This document shows positions 26,001-38,800 of a stretch of DNA of 64,000 nt, piece by piece. Location of the stretch: positions 66,086,205 to 66,150,204 of the forward strand of contig JAVIAB010000073.1 in the NCBI GenBank assembly GCA_032433765.1, written 5' to 3'. The notes beneath the pieces are model-generated. The model searched no databases. It was given only the letters and a program-made list of their open reading frames with translations, and had not been told where the DNA came from. The DNA is from Megaustenia siamemsis. Taxonomy: Eukaryota > Mollusca > Gastropoda > Stylommatophora > Ariophantidae. The translations under genes and the position numbers were made by a program. The first letter of the stretch is position 1; every line of letters starts with the position of its first letter.

Positions 26001-29000
26001 TGGTTAAAGAAGACTGGCTGAACCAGAGATGTCTAGAAATTGTAACTATGGAAATATACAAGATTTAAGAGGAATACAAAAAGAAATAAAGAGGGCTAGT
26101 AAAAATTAAAAAAGCCACAGAAAGTGGATGTATTGCAAACAAAACAGGAAAAATGCTAACAGACAATAAAGATATAACCAATAGATTTCAGGAATATATA
26201 ACAGAATTATTTTATAACAAAAGGGAGAAGAAACCAATTATAAAATAAACGTCAGACTAAAAATTCTTAAAATCTGGAGCGAAAAAAGCTAAATGAACAG
26301 GGAAAAACTGCAGGACCTGACAACATACAGATAGAGATAATAAAGGCACTAGTAGGTTTTGGCATTGAAGTGATCACAAACATATGTAACAACATATACC
26401 ATACAGGATACATACCAAATGAACTAAAAACATCAACTTTCATTGCATTGCTTAAATAGAATGGTGAAGTTGAATGCAGTGATTTTAGAACAGTAAGCCT
26501 AATGAGCCATGTAACAAAAGATCTTGCTTTACGTTATACAAGGAAGAATTCAGAAAAAAATGAATATGTAATTACAACAACAATCAAAGAACAATAATCT
26601 ATATTTAGTAAAAACAGCGGGACAAAAGAAGCCATATTCTGCATGAGGATGTTAATTGAAATGTACACAGAAGTAAACAAACCAATATATGCCTGCTTCA
26701 TAGACTACACCAAAGTTTTTGATAGAATACATCATAAACAACTTACAGACAGCCTAAAAGATATAAATGTAGATGACACAGACATATGACTAATATATAA
26801 TTTATACTGGGAGCAAACATCAATAATAAGATACAACATAGAGAAATCTACACCTATTGATATAAAGAGAGGATTAAGACAAGGATGCAACCTATGCAAC
26901 CTATCGCCAAGCTTGTTCAGTTTATCCACTGAGCAAATCTTTAAAAACATCACAGTAATGCCAGGCCTAAACATTAAATAAATATAATTAATATTTTAAT
27001 AATATCATCATCATCATTGAGTGCCGTCTCCGCATCAAAGGTTAGCTACCATGGAGCGCCATTCCACTCTGTCTCTTGCTTTGTTGGTGCAGATTGTCAT
27101 AGGTTGACTTGTCCATCTTTTGATGTTACTCGTCCATGTTAGTCTTGGTCTGCCTCTGCTTCTTTTACCTTGTATTTTCCCTTCCAATATTACTTTTATT
27201 AGGAATGACAAAAAGTAATTTTAATGCCATGAAAAATATACTAACATCAAAACATATAACACCATGGCTAAAACTAAAAATAGCAAAATGTATATCTTCT
27301 CAATATTAGTGTATGTTGCAACAACATAGACATTAGACAAGAAAACAGAACAGAAAATTGAAGCCTTTGAAATGTGGATTTATAGAAGAATAGGAAGAAT
27401 TGGATGGAAAGAAAGAAAAACAATGAAGTCTTAAAACAACTAAAAATGAAAAGACAACTACTAAACACAATTCATATAAGACAAATGAGATTTCTGGGGC
27501 ATGTTAAAAGACACAGCATTGGTTGGTTATTGGTTATGGAAGGCCTTGGCATCACTGCAAACGAATTAAAATCCATAATTGCTCAACCGCCCGTGCCAGT
27601 GAAATCATCCGAATTACTAACACATCTCCCAAACAAAGAAAGGTAACTGTTGTCCCCATCGTAGCAGTCTCAGCACACGCCAAAAGACATAAGGCGAAAC
27701 CGCGCAGAAAGTGAACACAGCCAACTGTTCCCTGTCATACGATATCATCATTCATTGTAAACAAGCGGGATATAGAAACAGGATCAAAACGGATGAGACA
27801 CACAGCTCACGGTGTGCACAGAGCACTTAACTCAGTAGCTCCTGCAACAAGCCGGACATGGAATATGAGGAAACTGCAAGAAGGAACACTTTTCAGACAT
27901 AGCCTTCAATGGTTCCCGCCGCCTATCCACCATATACCATGGAAGTTCATGTCCTCCCGAAAACGATGATCGTCATAACACTCGATGATGTTAGGTCATC
28001 GCTGATGACTCCAATTCCAAACACATAGACACACAGTGGTGGTAAGTTATCATTTCCAATCCAACAGAAGCCACCTGATCTGTAGTTAGTAAAACCACAG
28101 AGAGAATATGATTTTGTGACCTTCACTGATTCAGTCTTGGATGTGAATGTGTAGTTTACACATGAGGAGAAGTTTCCAACTACAGTGATCCCATTTAAGG
28201 CAATTCTGTGATAGCAAGACAAGTCTCCTTTATAGCAGCAGAACTTAATGTTCTCTGCTCCCTTCTTGTAGCTGCTGCCACACGACTCTGATGTCTCATT
28301 AACTTGGACATCATTCAAGAACAATGTCAGATTAACATTCCATAGATCTGGCTCTGCTAATGAAGTGCTTGGTGCAACAGTTGTATCAATCATACAGGAG
28401 GCTCCTGGTTTGTGGTCATTAATATCACATACGGCATATGATGTTGTTATATTCAGTATTTATTTCTGGGGTGTAAATATGTGGCACACACATGGAGAGT
28501 GGTTTGTGGTCACAGTAATCCCATTAAAGGCAATTCTAGGGTAGCATGGCATAGCTGTTTCAGAACAGCACAATCCTATGATGTTTTCTGTGTTCGCTAT
28601 AAAGCTGATTCTGCTACACAATCCTGACCAATTATAGGTGTGGACATTATTCACTTGCAATGACAAAACTGCTTTGTTTACATCATAAACCTCTGGAAGC
28701 GAATCATTTATGGGACTAATAATACAATTTATTCTTCCATCGGGGATATCTTCCTTGAGTCCCCCCCCAAAAAAAGTCTTTGGTTAAAAAGCACATATGC
28801 TTTTGAGTTAAACACAAAATGAGCCCATTTCAAAGATTCAAAATGATTCTTGCCAATGCCATCCATTTGCACAAGTTAGGTCCTTAGCTACCAAGGTCAC
28901 ATACGAAGCCATCAAATTAAAGACTTTATCTACAGCGAAGGTTAATGAACTGTGAACAAACATTTATGTTCAAACCCTTGAATACATTTTCAAAAATCTG

Positions 29001-29833
29001 CCAATTCACTGCAATAACAGATATCGTGGTGTTCAAAGTAAACATTGCTTAGTCCATGGCTCGAATATAAATAAGCTGCCATTTTGGTGCGTTCATGACG
29101 TCAATCACACAGCACTGAAAGGTAAATGAAGAAAGAAAGGAGCAGGAAATTGAAAATGTTGTTTGTAGAACCATACATTTCAGAATTTATATAGGGAGTG
29201 AGTCAGAACATTAGAAGAATTGTCATTGCCTCAGCTTGTATTTTTCTTTCTCATTCTGTATTTAGGTTCCATGTTTCATACATGAATGTTTTTATGGATA
29301 AGTGTTTTACTACTGTAAGACCAAATTTCTTCTGTGGGGGAGGGGGGTTAGAGAAGAGAAAAATTAGATATCAAATAAACTATATATGACATGTCATCGA
29401 GGTGGACAAGTAGTCTCTTTTCTTCAATTCCCCAAACATCTGTACAGAACCTCCTAACCAGGTACGTATAAAGGTTCTCTTATTTCTTAAGAGCATTGAA
29501 ATTATATGAAAATGTAGACATCTAACAAATTTGATAATGATTGTCTTCTCTGCATCTGACAGATGCTGCAGCAATGTCTGACCAGGCAACAGAAACCATT
29601 ATGATTGCTGTGATCACAACATTGGCTGCAATTCTGTTCCTTATTCTACTTGTTGTCACTCTTTGTGTTATGGTCAGGTGAGTCAGGTTTTAATTTTTGT
29701 GTAATTAAATTTGTGTAATGTCTATTTCGAGGATGCTTGAAGTTAGCTGTTAGCTGATATCTGATATATCTTTTTTTTTAACTGTACTTGAGTACCATAT
29801 TTAGCAGCATATAAAGCACATAAGACTATTTAC

Positions 29834-29878
<45 letters not shown>

Positions 29879-32800
29879 GTGGCCTTTAGTATCTTGACAG
29901 ACGGTTGGTAGCAAACAATGATGATTAGCTTGTAGTTTAGTAAAATATTAGTGTCTTATACTGGATGCTGTTTCCCTGAACAGCTTCTCTCGTGGTTGAA
30001 TCTGTTGATATTTGAGACAGAACTGACCACAGAGTGAAAAGATGTATTTGTTGTGCCTGACCATGTCTCCTTTCTCCTGCGCCTTTTGACTTCTGATTTT
30101 GACTTTATTGATTCCTCAGATGTTGTTGTGCCATTCTTTATTTTTGTTTTCCATGTGCTAAGATCTGATGCTAGATTTTTCCAGTTTCTTTCACTTAAGA
30201 AAGCTCTGCAAACATCTTTAAATCTCAGCACTGGTCTGCCCTTTGGTCTCTTTCCATAGATAAGTTTGCCATATAATAATTGTTTAAGAATATTATTATT
30301 TTCCTTTCTTCTTGCATGACCCAGCCATATTAGTCTTCAACTCCAAACTAATATACATATATATATATATATATATTATTACACAAATATATGTTTTATA
30401 GAAAGCATCAACTCCTTCACTGAAAATAAGATGCTTGCCCAGAATAGGAGTTTATGTTTCTTAAATTCCTGTTCTTGGCAAGCATCTTATTTTCAGTGAC
30501 CGAGTTGGGGGTCTCGGTAGCCTATTTAGGAAAACCACCCGACTGGATTACCAACGTTCGGACAACCCGTGTTCGATTCCCACTAGGAGCAGTGTGAATT
30601 GTACTTGTGGTTGTAAAAAAAATACCCCCACGGTCGACCCAGCCATTAGCAGAAATGGGTACCTGGGTATTACCCTGGAAAGGTGAGGAATGTTACTTTG
30701 CATCGTGATTTTCGATGCTTGAAGCGACACTATCCAGAAATCTCCAAACATTTCTGGATAGGCGGCCGAGCACATATGGGTTGAAACTCATGAGCTAAGA
30801 CGCCGGTTCAAGTCTCGTACTTTACCTTTTACCTTTACCTTTATTTTCAGTGAAGGAGTTGATGCCTTCTATAAAACATATATTGTAAGGAATATAAATC
30901 ATCTTTTGCATTCAGAATTGGATGTGACCAAAGGCAAACACCTCAGGTGTGGAAAATCCTGGATGGCCGGGGTGGAGGAAACATAAGCAGAGTACGTGAC
31001 ATGAAAGACATTAGGGCTGGCAAGGATTGGATAGAGATAACAGTGGAGAAAAAAAGTAATCATTCAACTCAGCAGGGAGTGTTGCAATTGGGCCTATGGA
31101 GCTATCAAGAGAATCCATAGAAAAAGTGTCATCATCTACACTGATGTTTCTGTATCCCATGACCTGAGCAGTGGATGTGGTTTTGTGGCATACCAACTTG
31201 GCAGAGAAGGGGTAAAGATTCTGACAAATGTAGCATTACAGTGTCCAGTATGAGAATGGAGATAGAAGCAACAATGGCAGCAATAACATGGTTTGTTACA
31301 CAAAAAGTGGGTCGTGATGACCGACTCGCAAAATATACTACAGAAGTTTGATAGACAGTGTCTGTGTCAGGAGTGGATGCAGCTTCTTGGATGACTCTAA
31401 AGTTAACGCCTTAACATGGTGTACTGTCCAGGGCATGCTGGTGTACATAGCAATGAAATAGCAAATAAGCTCGCTGGCAGCTGTGGCATTGAGTGTGGTC
31501 CTACTGTCGACAAAGAAATCTCCAAGTTTGTTCTTCATTCCTTAAGAGAAGAGGAGAATGGGTGGGACATTGATGTAGATATTGAGAGACTGAGGAGTAT
31601 AAAAGTGGAAAAGGGTGCTGGTCGACCATGGAGTGCTTAGTGGGAAAAGTAGATGCATCTATAATCAACACCTTACAGGAACAATCAGTCTGCATACACT
31701 TCAAGAAATGCTGGGACAGTTGGTGGAGCGGATATGGGAATGCCCCAACTGCAGTGAAACTGATTCCATGAATAGAATAGAATGTTGTATAATAAAATTG
31801 TGTGCATATATATTTATTGTAGTAAATGATAAATAGGTTTTTAAAATATATACTCATAATCTGTATGTGCATGGAGATCTATAATTTTTTTGTATCATGT
31901 TTCCCAATATTTTTTTTCTGTATGTTGACTATCATTTACCACAATACGGGGTAAAACTTAAACATATTTCCATTTAATTAATTTTAAATACTAGTAGTTT
32001 TAGTTCAACATGTTATTTTCTCATAAAAGTTAAAACCAAGAATGTTGAGAAGAACAGTGTTTATCAGTGATGTTTCTGTGATTGTAATCTGAGACTAATT
32101 AAAAACAACTTGTGTAATTCTTCTCTCATTCAGGCGACGTAAGAATGCTAAAACTCCTCGCACCTCAGAGATTGATGAACGCACCAGCACAGCAACCAGG
32201 TCTATGAAAGGTTATGATGATTATCCAACATTTGCAGTGAATCCTGCCTTCTCCAGCAAACCGCCATCAATCTTTGGTGGAACTAATGGAGCTCTACCTT
32301 CTCAGGGTCTTCAAATGTACAAGAACCCCACTTACAGTGGAGGTAGGTATTTGGCTTTTTCACTTTATTAATTGTATGTCATCCTTTACACACGGTTTAA
32401 GGTTGAAGTTGAAAAGAACTTACTTTTGTTAACAAATAAAATAAGTCAAGCCTCCATGGAGGTTAACATAGAAGATACTACAATAATGTCAAACAACAGC
32501 ACAGTGAATATGTAAATCATGCTACAAGGGTTAGTCTTTAGAAACTTTACAATTGAAATATCTAACATCAACAACAATGGTTCCAAATTGAACTGAATAT
32601 TAAAATAGCACAGACAACAGCTGCATTAATAAAACTGAAATGAATTTAGCAAGACAACTCACTAAACCAAAAACACAATATTAGACTATCATACACACTG
32701 GTAACATCAATATTCTTTTATGTCTGTAAGACATAGACCCTAAATACAGAATTAGGAACGAAAATACAACCTGTGAAATTAAGTGTACCTAAAGATCTCT

Positions 32801-35800
32801 CTAACTAAGAATAGCAAAATGTTATGTCTTCTCAACATTCCTATATGGTGCAGAAACATGGACATTAGACAAGAAAACAGAACAGAGAATTAAAGCCCTT
32901 TAAATGTGGATTTATAGAAGAATAGGTAGAATTGGATGGAAGGACAAGAAAACAAACGATGAAGTCTTAAAACAACTAAAAATGAAAAGAGAACTACTAA
33001 ACACAATTCAAGCAAGACAAATGCGATTTTTGGGCCATATTAAAAGACACAACAGCCTACTAAAAGTAATCGTGGAGGGGAAAATACAAGGTAAAAGAGG
33101 CAGAGGCAGACCAAGACTAACATGGATGAGTAACATCAAAAGATGGACAAACCAGCCAATGACAACTGCACCATCAAAGCAAGAGACAGAGCAGAATGGT
33201 GCTCCATGGTAGCCAACCTTCGTTGTGGAGATGGCACTCGAAGATGATGAAAGATCTCTCATGACATCTCATAAAGAGACCACATCACAAATGAGAAAGC
33301 TCATAAAATCATCACCAGTAATATAAACTCACACAAAGAGCTGGTGAAAAATATTTAATTATGGTGGCATGGGAATGCTATACAAAATACAGCAGACTGG
33401 CAAAGACCATCTTACAGGGGAAAATGAAAAGTTGAGAGCACTGAGGTAGAAAAAGGCAAAATGAATTAATAGTATCAAATACTGGATAAGAAAAACATCA
33501 GAGTACGCTCAAAAGGCTCCAAAAGAAATGAAGGAATGAGGCAAGTAGACTGTATCTGTTAGTATAAACCTCTGTACTTGTCTAAACTTGTTGATGTAAG
33601 TTCTTCACTGAAAGCCTATCTACATCTTTTAAGAATGAAAAAGAATACTGTACTGAAAATAACACTTGGTATATTTAACTTTTTAATGTAAATCGAAAAG
33701 GCATCTTCAACATTTGGTAAACTTAAAGGTAGAGCATGGACCTACACCAAACTAAGACTCTATTAGGAGTCTAATTTATCAAAGCTGTGTGCTTAGTACA
33801 CTTTTTAATGGATCAGAAACTTGACTTACCTATGCAGGGCAGGGAGAAGTTCTCATGTAAACATGTTTTCATAAAATAATGAACAGGACAAAATGGCAGG
33901 ACAAAGTAAGCAATTTGTAATGAGCCAAACTCCTACCTTTTCATAGACTACCTAGAACACCAAATTCTTTATTCTATTAGTGGTCATGTTTCCTTCATGT
34001 ATTACCTGGTACATCGACAATGGTTTTGGAGTATCTGATCTTTAAGAACCTAATTAGACCAAGTTTTTGGACTTTGTAGTCTCCTTTCACTCCTCCATTC
34101 AAATTTTGAACTCTATCTTTACCTCCTCAGTTACCTTTTTAGACATCTCGGTCTCTCTTCACCCATCAGGTTTACATAATTTCTTATTAAATAAACCGAC
34201 TGGGGCCTCTCCTGCTTCCTCTATTCCTCTTCGCACTCTCACACCTGTCGTGATTCTACACCTTTTTCTCTGACCCACCATTGATGACTTTTAAATGAAA
34301 AGGGAATCTTCATGATATTTTAGATAGGAGCTGTCTCTGCTCCCCTGACCAGAACCTGCTGGGTATGAAGTGCCGTTTTATTCTCATCATCATCATTGAG
34401 TGCCGTCTCCGCAACGAAGGTTGGCTACCATGGAGCGCCATTTTGCTCTATCTCTTGCTTTGATGGTGCAGGTTGTCATCGGTTGATTTGTCCATCTTTT
34501 GATGTTACTCGTCCATGTTAATCTTGGTCTGCCTCTGCCTCTTTTACCTTGTATTTTCCCCTCCAGGATCACTTTCAGTAGGCTGTTGTGTCTTTTAACA
34601 TGGCCTAAGAATCGCATTTGTCTTGTTCTAATTGTGTTCAGAAGTTCTCTTTTCATTTTTAGTTGTTTTAAGACTTTGTCATTTGTTTTCTTTTCCTTCC
34701 ATCCAATTCTACCTATTCTTCTATATATCCACATTTCAAAGGCTTCAATTCTCTGTTCTGTTTTCTTGTCTAATGTCCATGTTTCAGCACCATATAGGAA
34801 TATTGAGAAGATGTAACATTTTGCTATTCTTAGTTTTAGCTCTGGTGTTATTTGTTTTGATGTTAGTATGTCCTTCATGACATTAAAATTACTTTTTGCC
34901 ATTCCTATTCTTTTGTTTATTTCAGTTGTACATTTTCCATCACTGGTTATAGTATGTCCAAGGTAGTTATAGTTCTGAACTGTCTCAAGGTCTATTCCTT
35001 CAATTTTGATATCCACTTGTGGGTTTTGAGTATTTTCTTTGTTTATGATCATAGTTTTAGTCTTTTTGATATTCATATCTAGTCCATATTTTTTGCTTGT
35101 CGTGTTTATTTCATTAAGTAATTGTTGTAGGTCTTTAGGATTTTCTGCTAGTAGTACAGTATCGTCAGCATATCTTAGGTTATTGATTATCTTTCCATTA
35201 ATTTGTAGGCCTGGCATCTCTATGATGTTTTTAAAGATTTGCTCAGTGTATAGATTGAACAAGCTTGGTGATAGGATGCATCCTTGTCTTACTCCTCTTT
35301 TTATATCAATGGGTGTAGAGAACTCTTTGTTATATTTTATTATTGCTGTTTGCTCCCAGTATAGATTGCATATTAGTCGTATATCCATGTCATCTAGATG
35401 TATCTCTTTTAGGCATTCTATAAGTTGTTTGTGGTGTACTCTATCAAAAGCTTTGGTGTAGTCTATGAAGCAGGCATATATTGGTTTGTTTACTTCTGTG
35501 TATTTTTCGATTAATGTTCTCATGCAGAATATGGCTTCTTTTGTCCCGCTATTTTTCCTAAATCCAAATTGCTGCTCATCTAATTCAGTATTGATTTTAT
35601 TCTGAATCCTTCCTTGTATAACTTTTAGCAAGATTTTTGTAACATGGCTCATTAGGCTTATTGTTCTAAAGTCACTGCATTCAACTGCACCATTCTTTTT
35701 AGGCAATGCAATGAAAGTTGATGTTTTTAGTTCATTTGGTATGTATCCTGTGTGGTATATGTCGTTGCATATGTCTGTAATCACTTCAATGCCAAAATCT

Positions 35801-38800
35801 TCAAGTGCCTGTATCATCTCTATCTGTATGCTTTCAGGTCCTGCTGCTTTTCCCCTTTTCATTGTTTTTATAGCTTTTTCCACCTCAGATTTTAAGATTT
35901 TATAGCCTGATGTACATTTTATAACTGGTTTCTTGTCCCTTTGATCATGAAATAGTTCTGTTATATATTCCTGCCATCTATCTATGATATCCTTATTGTC
36001 TGTTAGCATTTTTCCTTTTTTGTCTGCAATGCATCCACCTTCTGTGGCTTTTTTATTTTTATTAGTCATTCTCTTTATTTCTGTGTGCATTCCTCTTAGG
36101 TCTTGTTTGCTTTCCATAGTTTCTATTTCTCTACATTTTTGGCTGAGCCAGTCTTCTTTTGCCTTTTTGCACATTTTGCGTATCTCATTATCTATTTTAT
36201 TGTATTGGGCAGTGTTCTTCGCTTGTCTCCTTTCTTCCATTTTTTCTAAGATGGTGTTAGTTATCCATTTTTGTTTTTTGTTCTTTTCTCTTTTGGGTAA
36301 GGTGTCGCAGGCTTTTTGTATGCTTTTCTTTATGCATTGCCATTTGGTTGTTACTTTTTCATCAGGATTTTCTCTTCTGTATTGTTCAATTCCTTCCTCT
36401 AGCAGCTTCTGGTATGTGTTCTTTACTTGTATTGTATAGGTATCTTTAATATCTTTTTGATTTAAAGCTGTTATGTCGAGTGGGTTTGTTGATGAATCAG
36501 ATTTTTGCTTGTTTCTCTTTAGTTTGATTTTCATTTTAATCATTACAGGATTGTGATCAGAATTAATATCTGCTCCTGGGTAGGTTTTGGCTTTCTTTAC
36601 GCTGTTACGGAACCTTTCTTTTATCATTATGTAATCTATTTGATTCCTCTTCCTATCTCCAGGGCTTTTCCATGTGTATAGTTTCCTTTTCTCTTGCTCA
36701 AAGTAGGTGTTACATATTATCAGCCTGTTTTCTTCACAGAATTGTATTAATCTTTCTCCTCTGTCATTTCTTTTTCCTAAACCATGATTTCCTATAATTG
36801 TCTTATATCTACCTTTTCCTACTTTAGCGTTCATGTCACCCATTACAATCAAGATGTCTGAAGATTTCACTTGCTTCATAACTTTATTTAGGTCTTCATA
36901 GTATGCCTCTATTTGTTCATCTGTGTAGTCTTGAGTAGGTGCATATGTCTGTATTATTGCTATGTCGAATGGTTTTGCTTTCAACTTGAGTAGTATAATC
37001 CTATCACTGTATGTCCAGTGGGTACTTATATATTTTTGTAGCTCTCTTTTTATCAGTATTCCTACCCCCCTTTGATGTTCTGTTGTGTTTCCTGAGTATA
37101 TAAATGTATATTTTTCGTCTTCAATGTACCCACATTCCTTCCATCTAGTCTCTGATATGCCTAAAATATCTATATTTATTCGTTCTGCTTCTTGAATTAG
37201 ATTTTCCAATTTCCCTTGTTGATATAGAGTCCTAACATTCCAAGTACTTATTTTAAGATCTTTCCTCCGACATAAGTTCGAATTTCTCCGACTCTCCATG
37301 GCTTCCTCTGGACTGGTACGTGATGAGGCTCCAATCTCTTTCACGGTGGTCAGCCATGTTCGTCTTTCGTGTTCTGAACATGCCTCTTGTGTACCACACA
37401 CTTTGCTGTTTTCGCTTTCTGGGCCGTTGATCATTCTTGATTCCTCCGCCTCCATCCACCGTCACAGACTTTTCACATAAGGGTTGAACATACCCGTTTT
37501 TTCCGTTGACATTTTTGTCAAACCATGTGCTTGCCTATCGAACCGCGAACACACAACACAAAGAAGAATAAATCATATTCCACTTAAATATCGGCAATCA
37601 CAGTCCATCCCCACGTTAGAAGTAAAACATACACCAAACGGGAGAATAGCAACACATAATTTCACAACTAGACTGTCGCGTAAATCATTTAAATATATCA
37701 GCAAGAGCCGAATTATAAAAATCGACTACACGAAGCCGCCATGACACCGGAAGTCTTATTCTACAGACTCACAAAGTCTTGCTCTTGAATGGCCCTTTTG
37801 ATAGCCAGGAAGGGTTTACGTGTTTCCTTATGTGTGTACAAGGGTTTCCCTGAATCTTATATACATCATCATCTGCCAACATTGTCTCAAAATATACATT
37901 TGCCAAACAGGCCAATGCCTAGGAGACAGAATCTGTGAACTCTTATATAACACCAAACATGATTCTGGCATTCCTGTCTCCTTCCATTTCAGATATCTCT
38001 GATGACTTCTGTGATCCCCTCTTTTTCTTCTTATACCCATAGCCGGTTCGCATTGGGGAACCTACTAATAGCCCGCTTTGATACTCTCCAACCAAGAGGA
38101 TTAAACTCTTTTCATTCTTTTCTTTAGTCGCTGGTCTCCTCTCCATTTCTTTCCTTTGTCCTAATCCCTATTCCTCCTGGCATTATTTTTCTTACCTCTC
38201 TTGCTCTTCTTTCCCCTTGCCTCCCCTATCCTCCTTTTTACTCTTCTTCTTGTTTTCTTCATACCCTAAGGGACACCTCCTTTCATTTTTTTCAATTTTT
38301 AATTGTTTGGTTCCTTTCTCTATCTATCTATTGTCCTTTCGAGCCGAAGACGGCACATAGGGCAGAACCACAATCTCAAAAACAGAAACCTTGTGTGCCA
38401 AAATGGCACATTTTGCAGAGATCACTGCTTCTAAAATCTATGTCCCTGTTTCCATAACAACACTTTTTACAATGACAGCTTGTCAAGCCATCGATCAATC
38501 TCCTTAGTCGCCTCTTGGTTCCTTTGGTCTAATTAAGTTCTACTTGCCCTATTGCCTACTAATCTGTTAGCCAGACTATGTAAATACTGACCACTGTCTT
38601 TTCTGCAAATCTTTCTGCTGTTTTTTATAGCTGTTTCATTGTGTATTCTGAATGGGATTTTTGTGTTTAATGTGTATAGTTTGTTTGCTACCTGATGAAG
38701 GTTTCTGCCAAAACATAGTTTCTCTACCAATGAAAGAAACTGGGAAAGTTTGGCATTAGATCATAATAAAAGGAGAGCAAAAAATTAAAAAAACAGCACA

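Larger units (their letters stand above)
25230..27515 (+). mobile_element. Family A retrotransposon, decayed and interrupted copy
   Basis: The copy starts in the linker after the endonuclease (KLKRNKQNTNSSTIPLGITA, 25245 onward). It resumes at 25755 after a family B insert and runs through PACFIDYTKVFDRI-like text (26690 onward) to PGLNI near 26976. It is then disrupted by an antisense piece (27000-27200) and resumes with KSNFNAMKNILTSK to about 27515. Stops and frameshifts are many. The consensus region between PGLNI and the KSNF block, which includes YADD, is deleted. Confidence 0.85.
34385..37755 (-). mobile_element. Family A RTE-like non-LTR retrotransposon, full length
   Basis: The element has a 5' leader of about 300 bp (37456-37755), one long ORF and almost no 3' UTR, ending in tandem TGA triplets. 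The short direct repeat ttattct lies just outside at 34378-34384 and 37756-37762, a likely target-site duplication. The single ORF with APE endonuclease then RT, short 3' UTR and triplet tail fit the RTE clade. Unlike all other LINE copies in the window it is not visibly broken. It lies antisense in the long last intron of gene 1. Confidence 0.93.

Noticed and set aside
34499..37480. Several plus-strand open frames opposite the family A ORF
   Set aside because: They are antisense shadows of the endonuclease/RT coding sequence, rich in Phe, Leu and Ser as expected for complements of Lys/Glu-rich frames.
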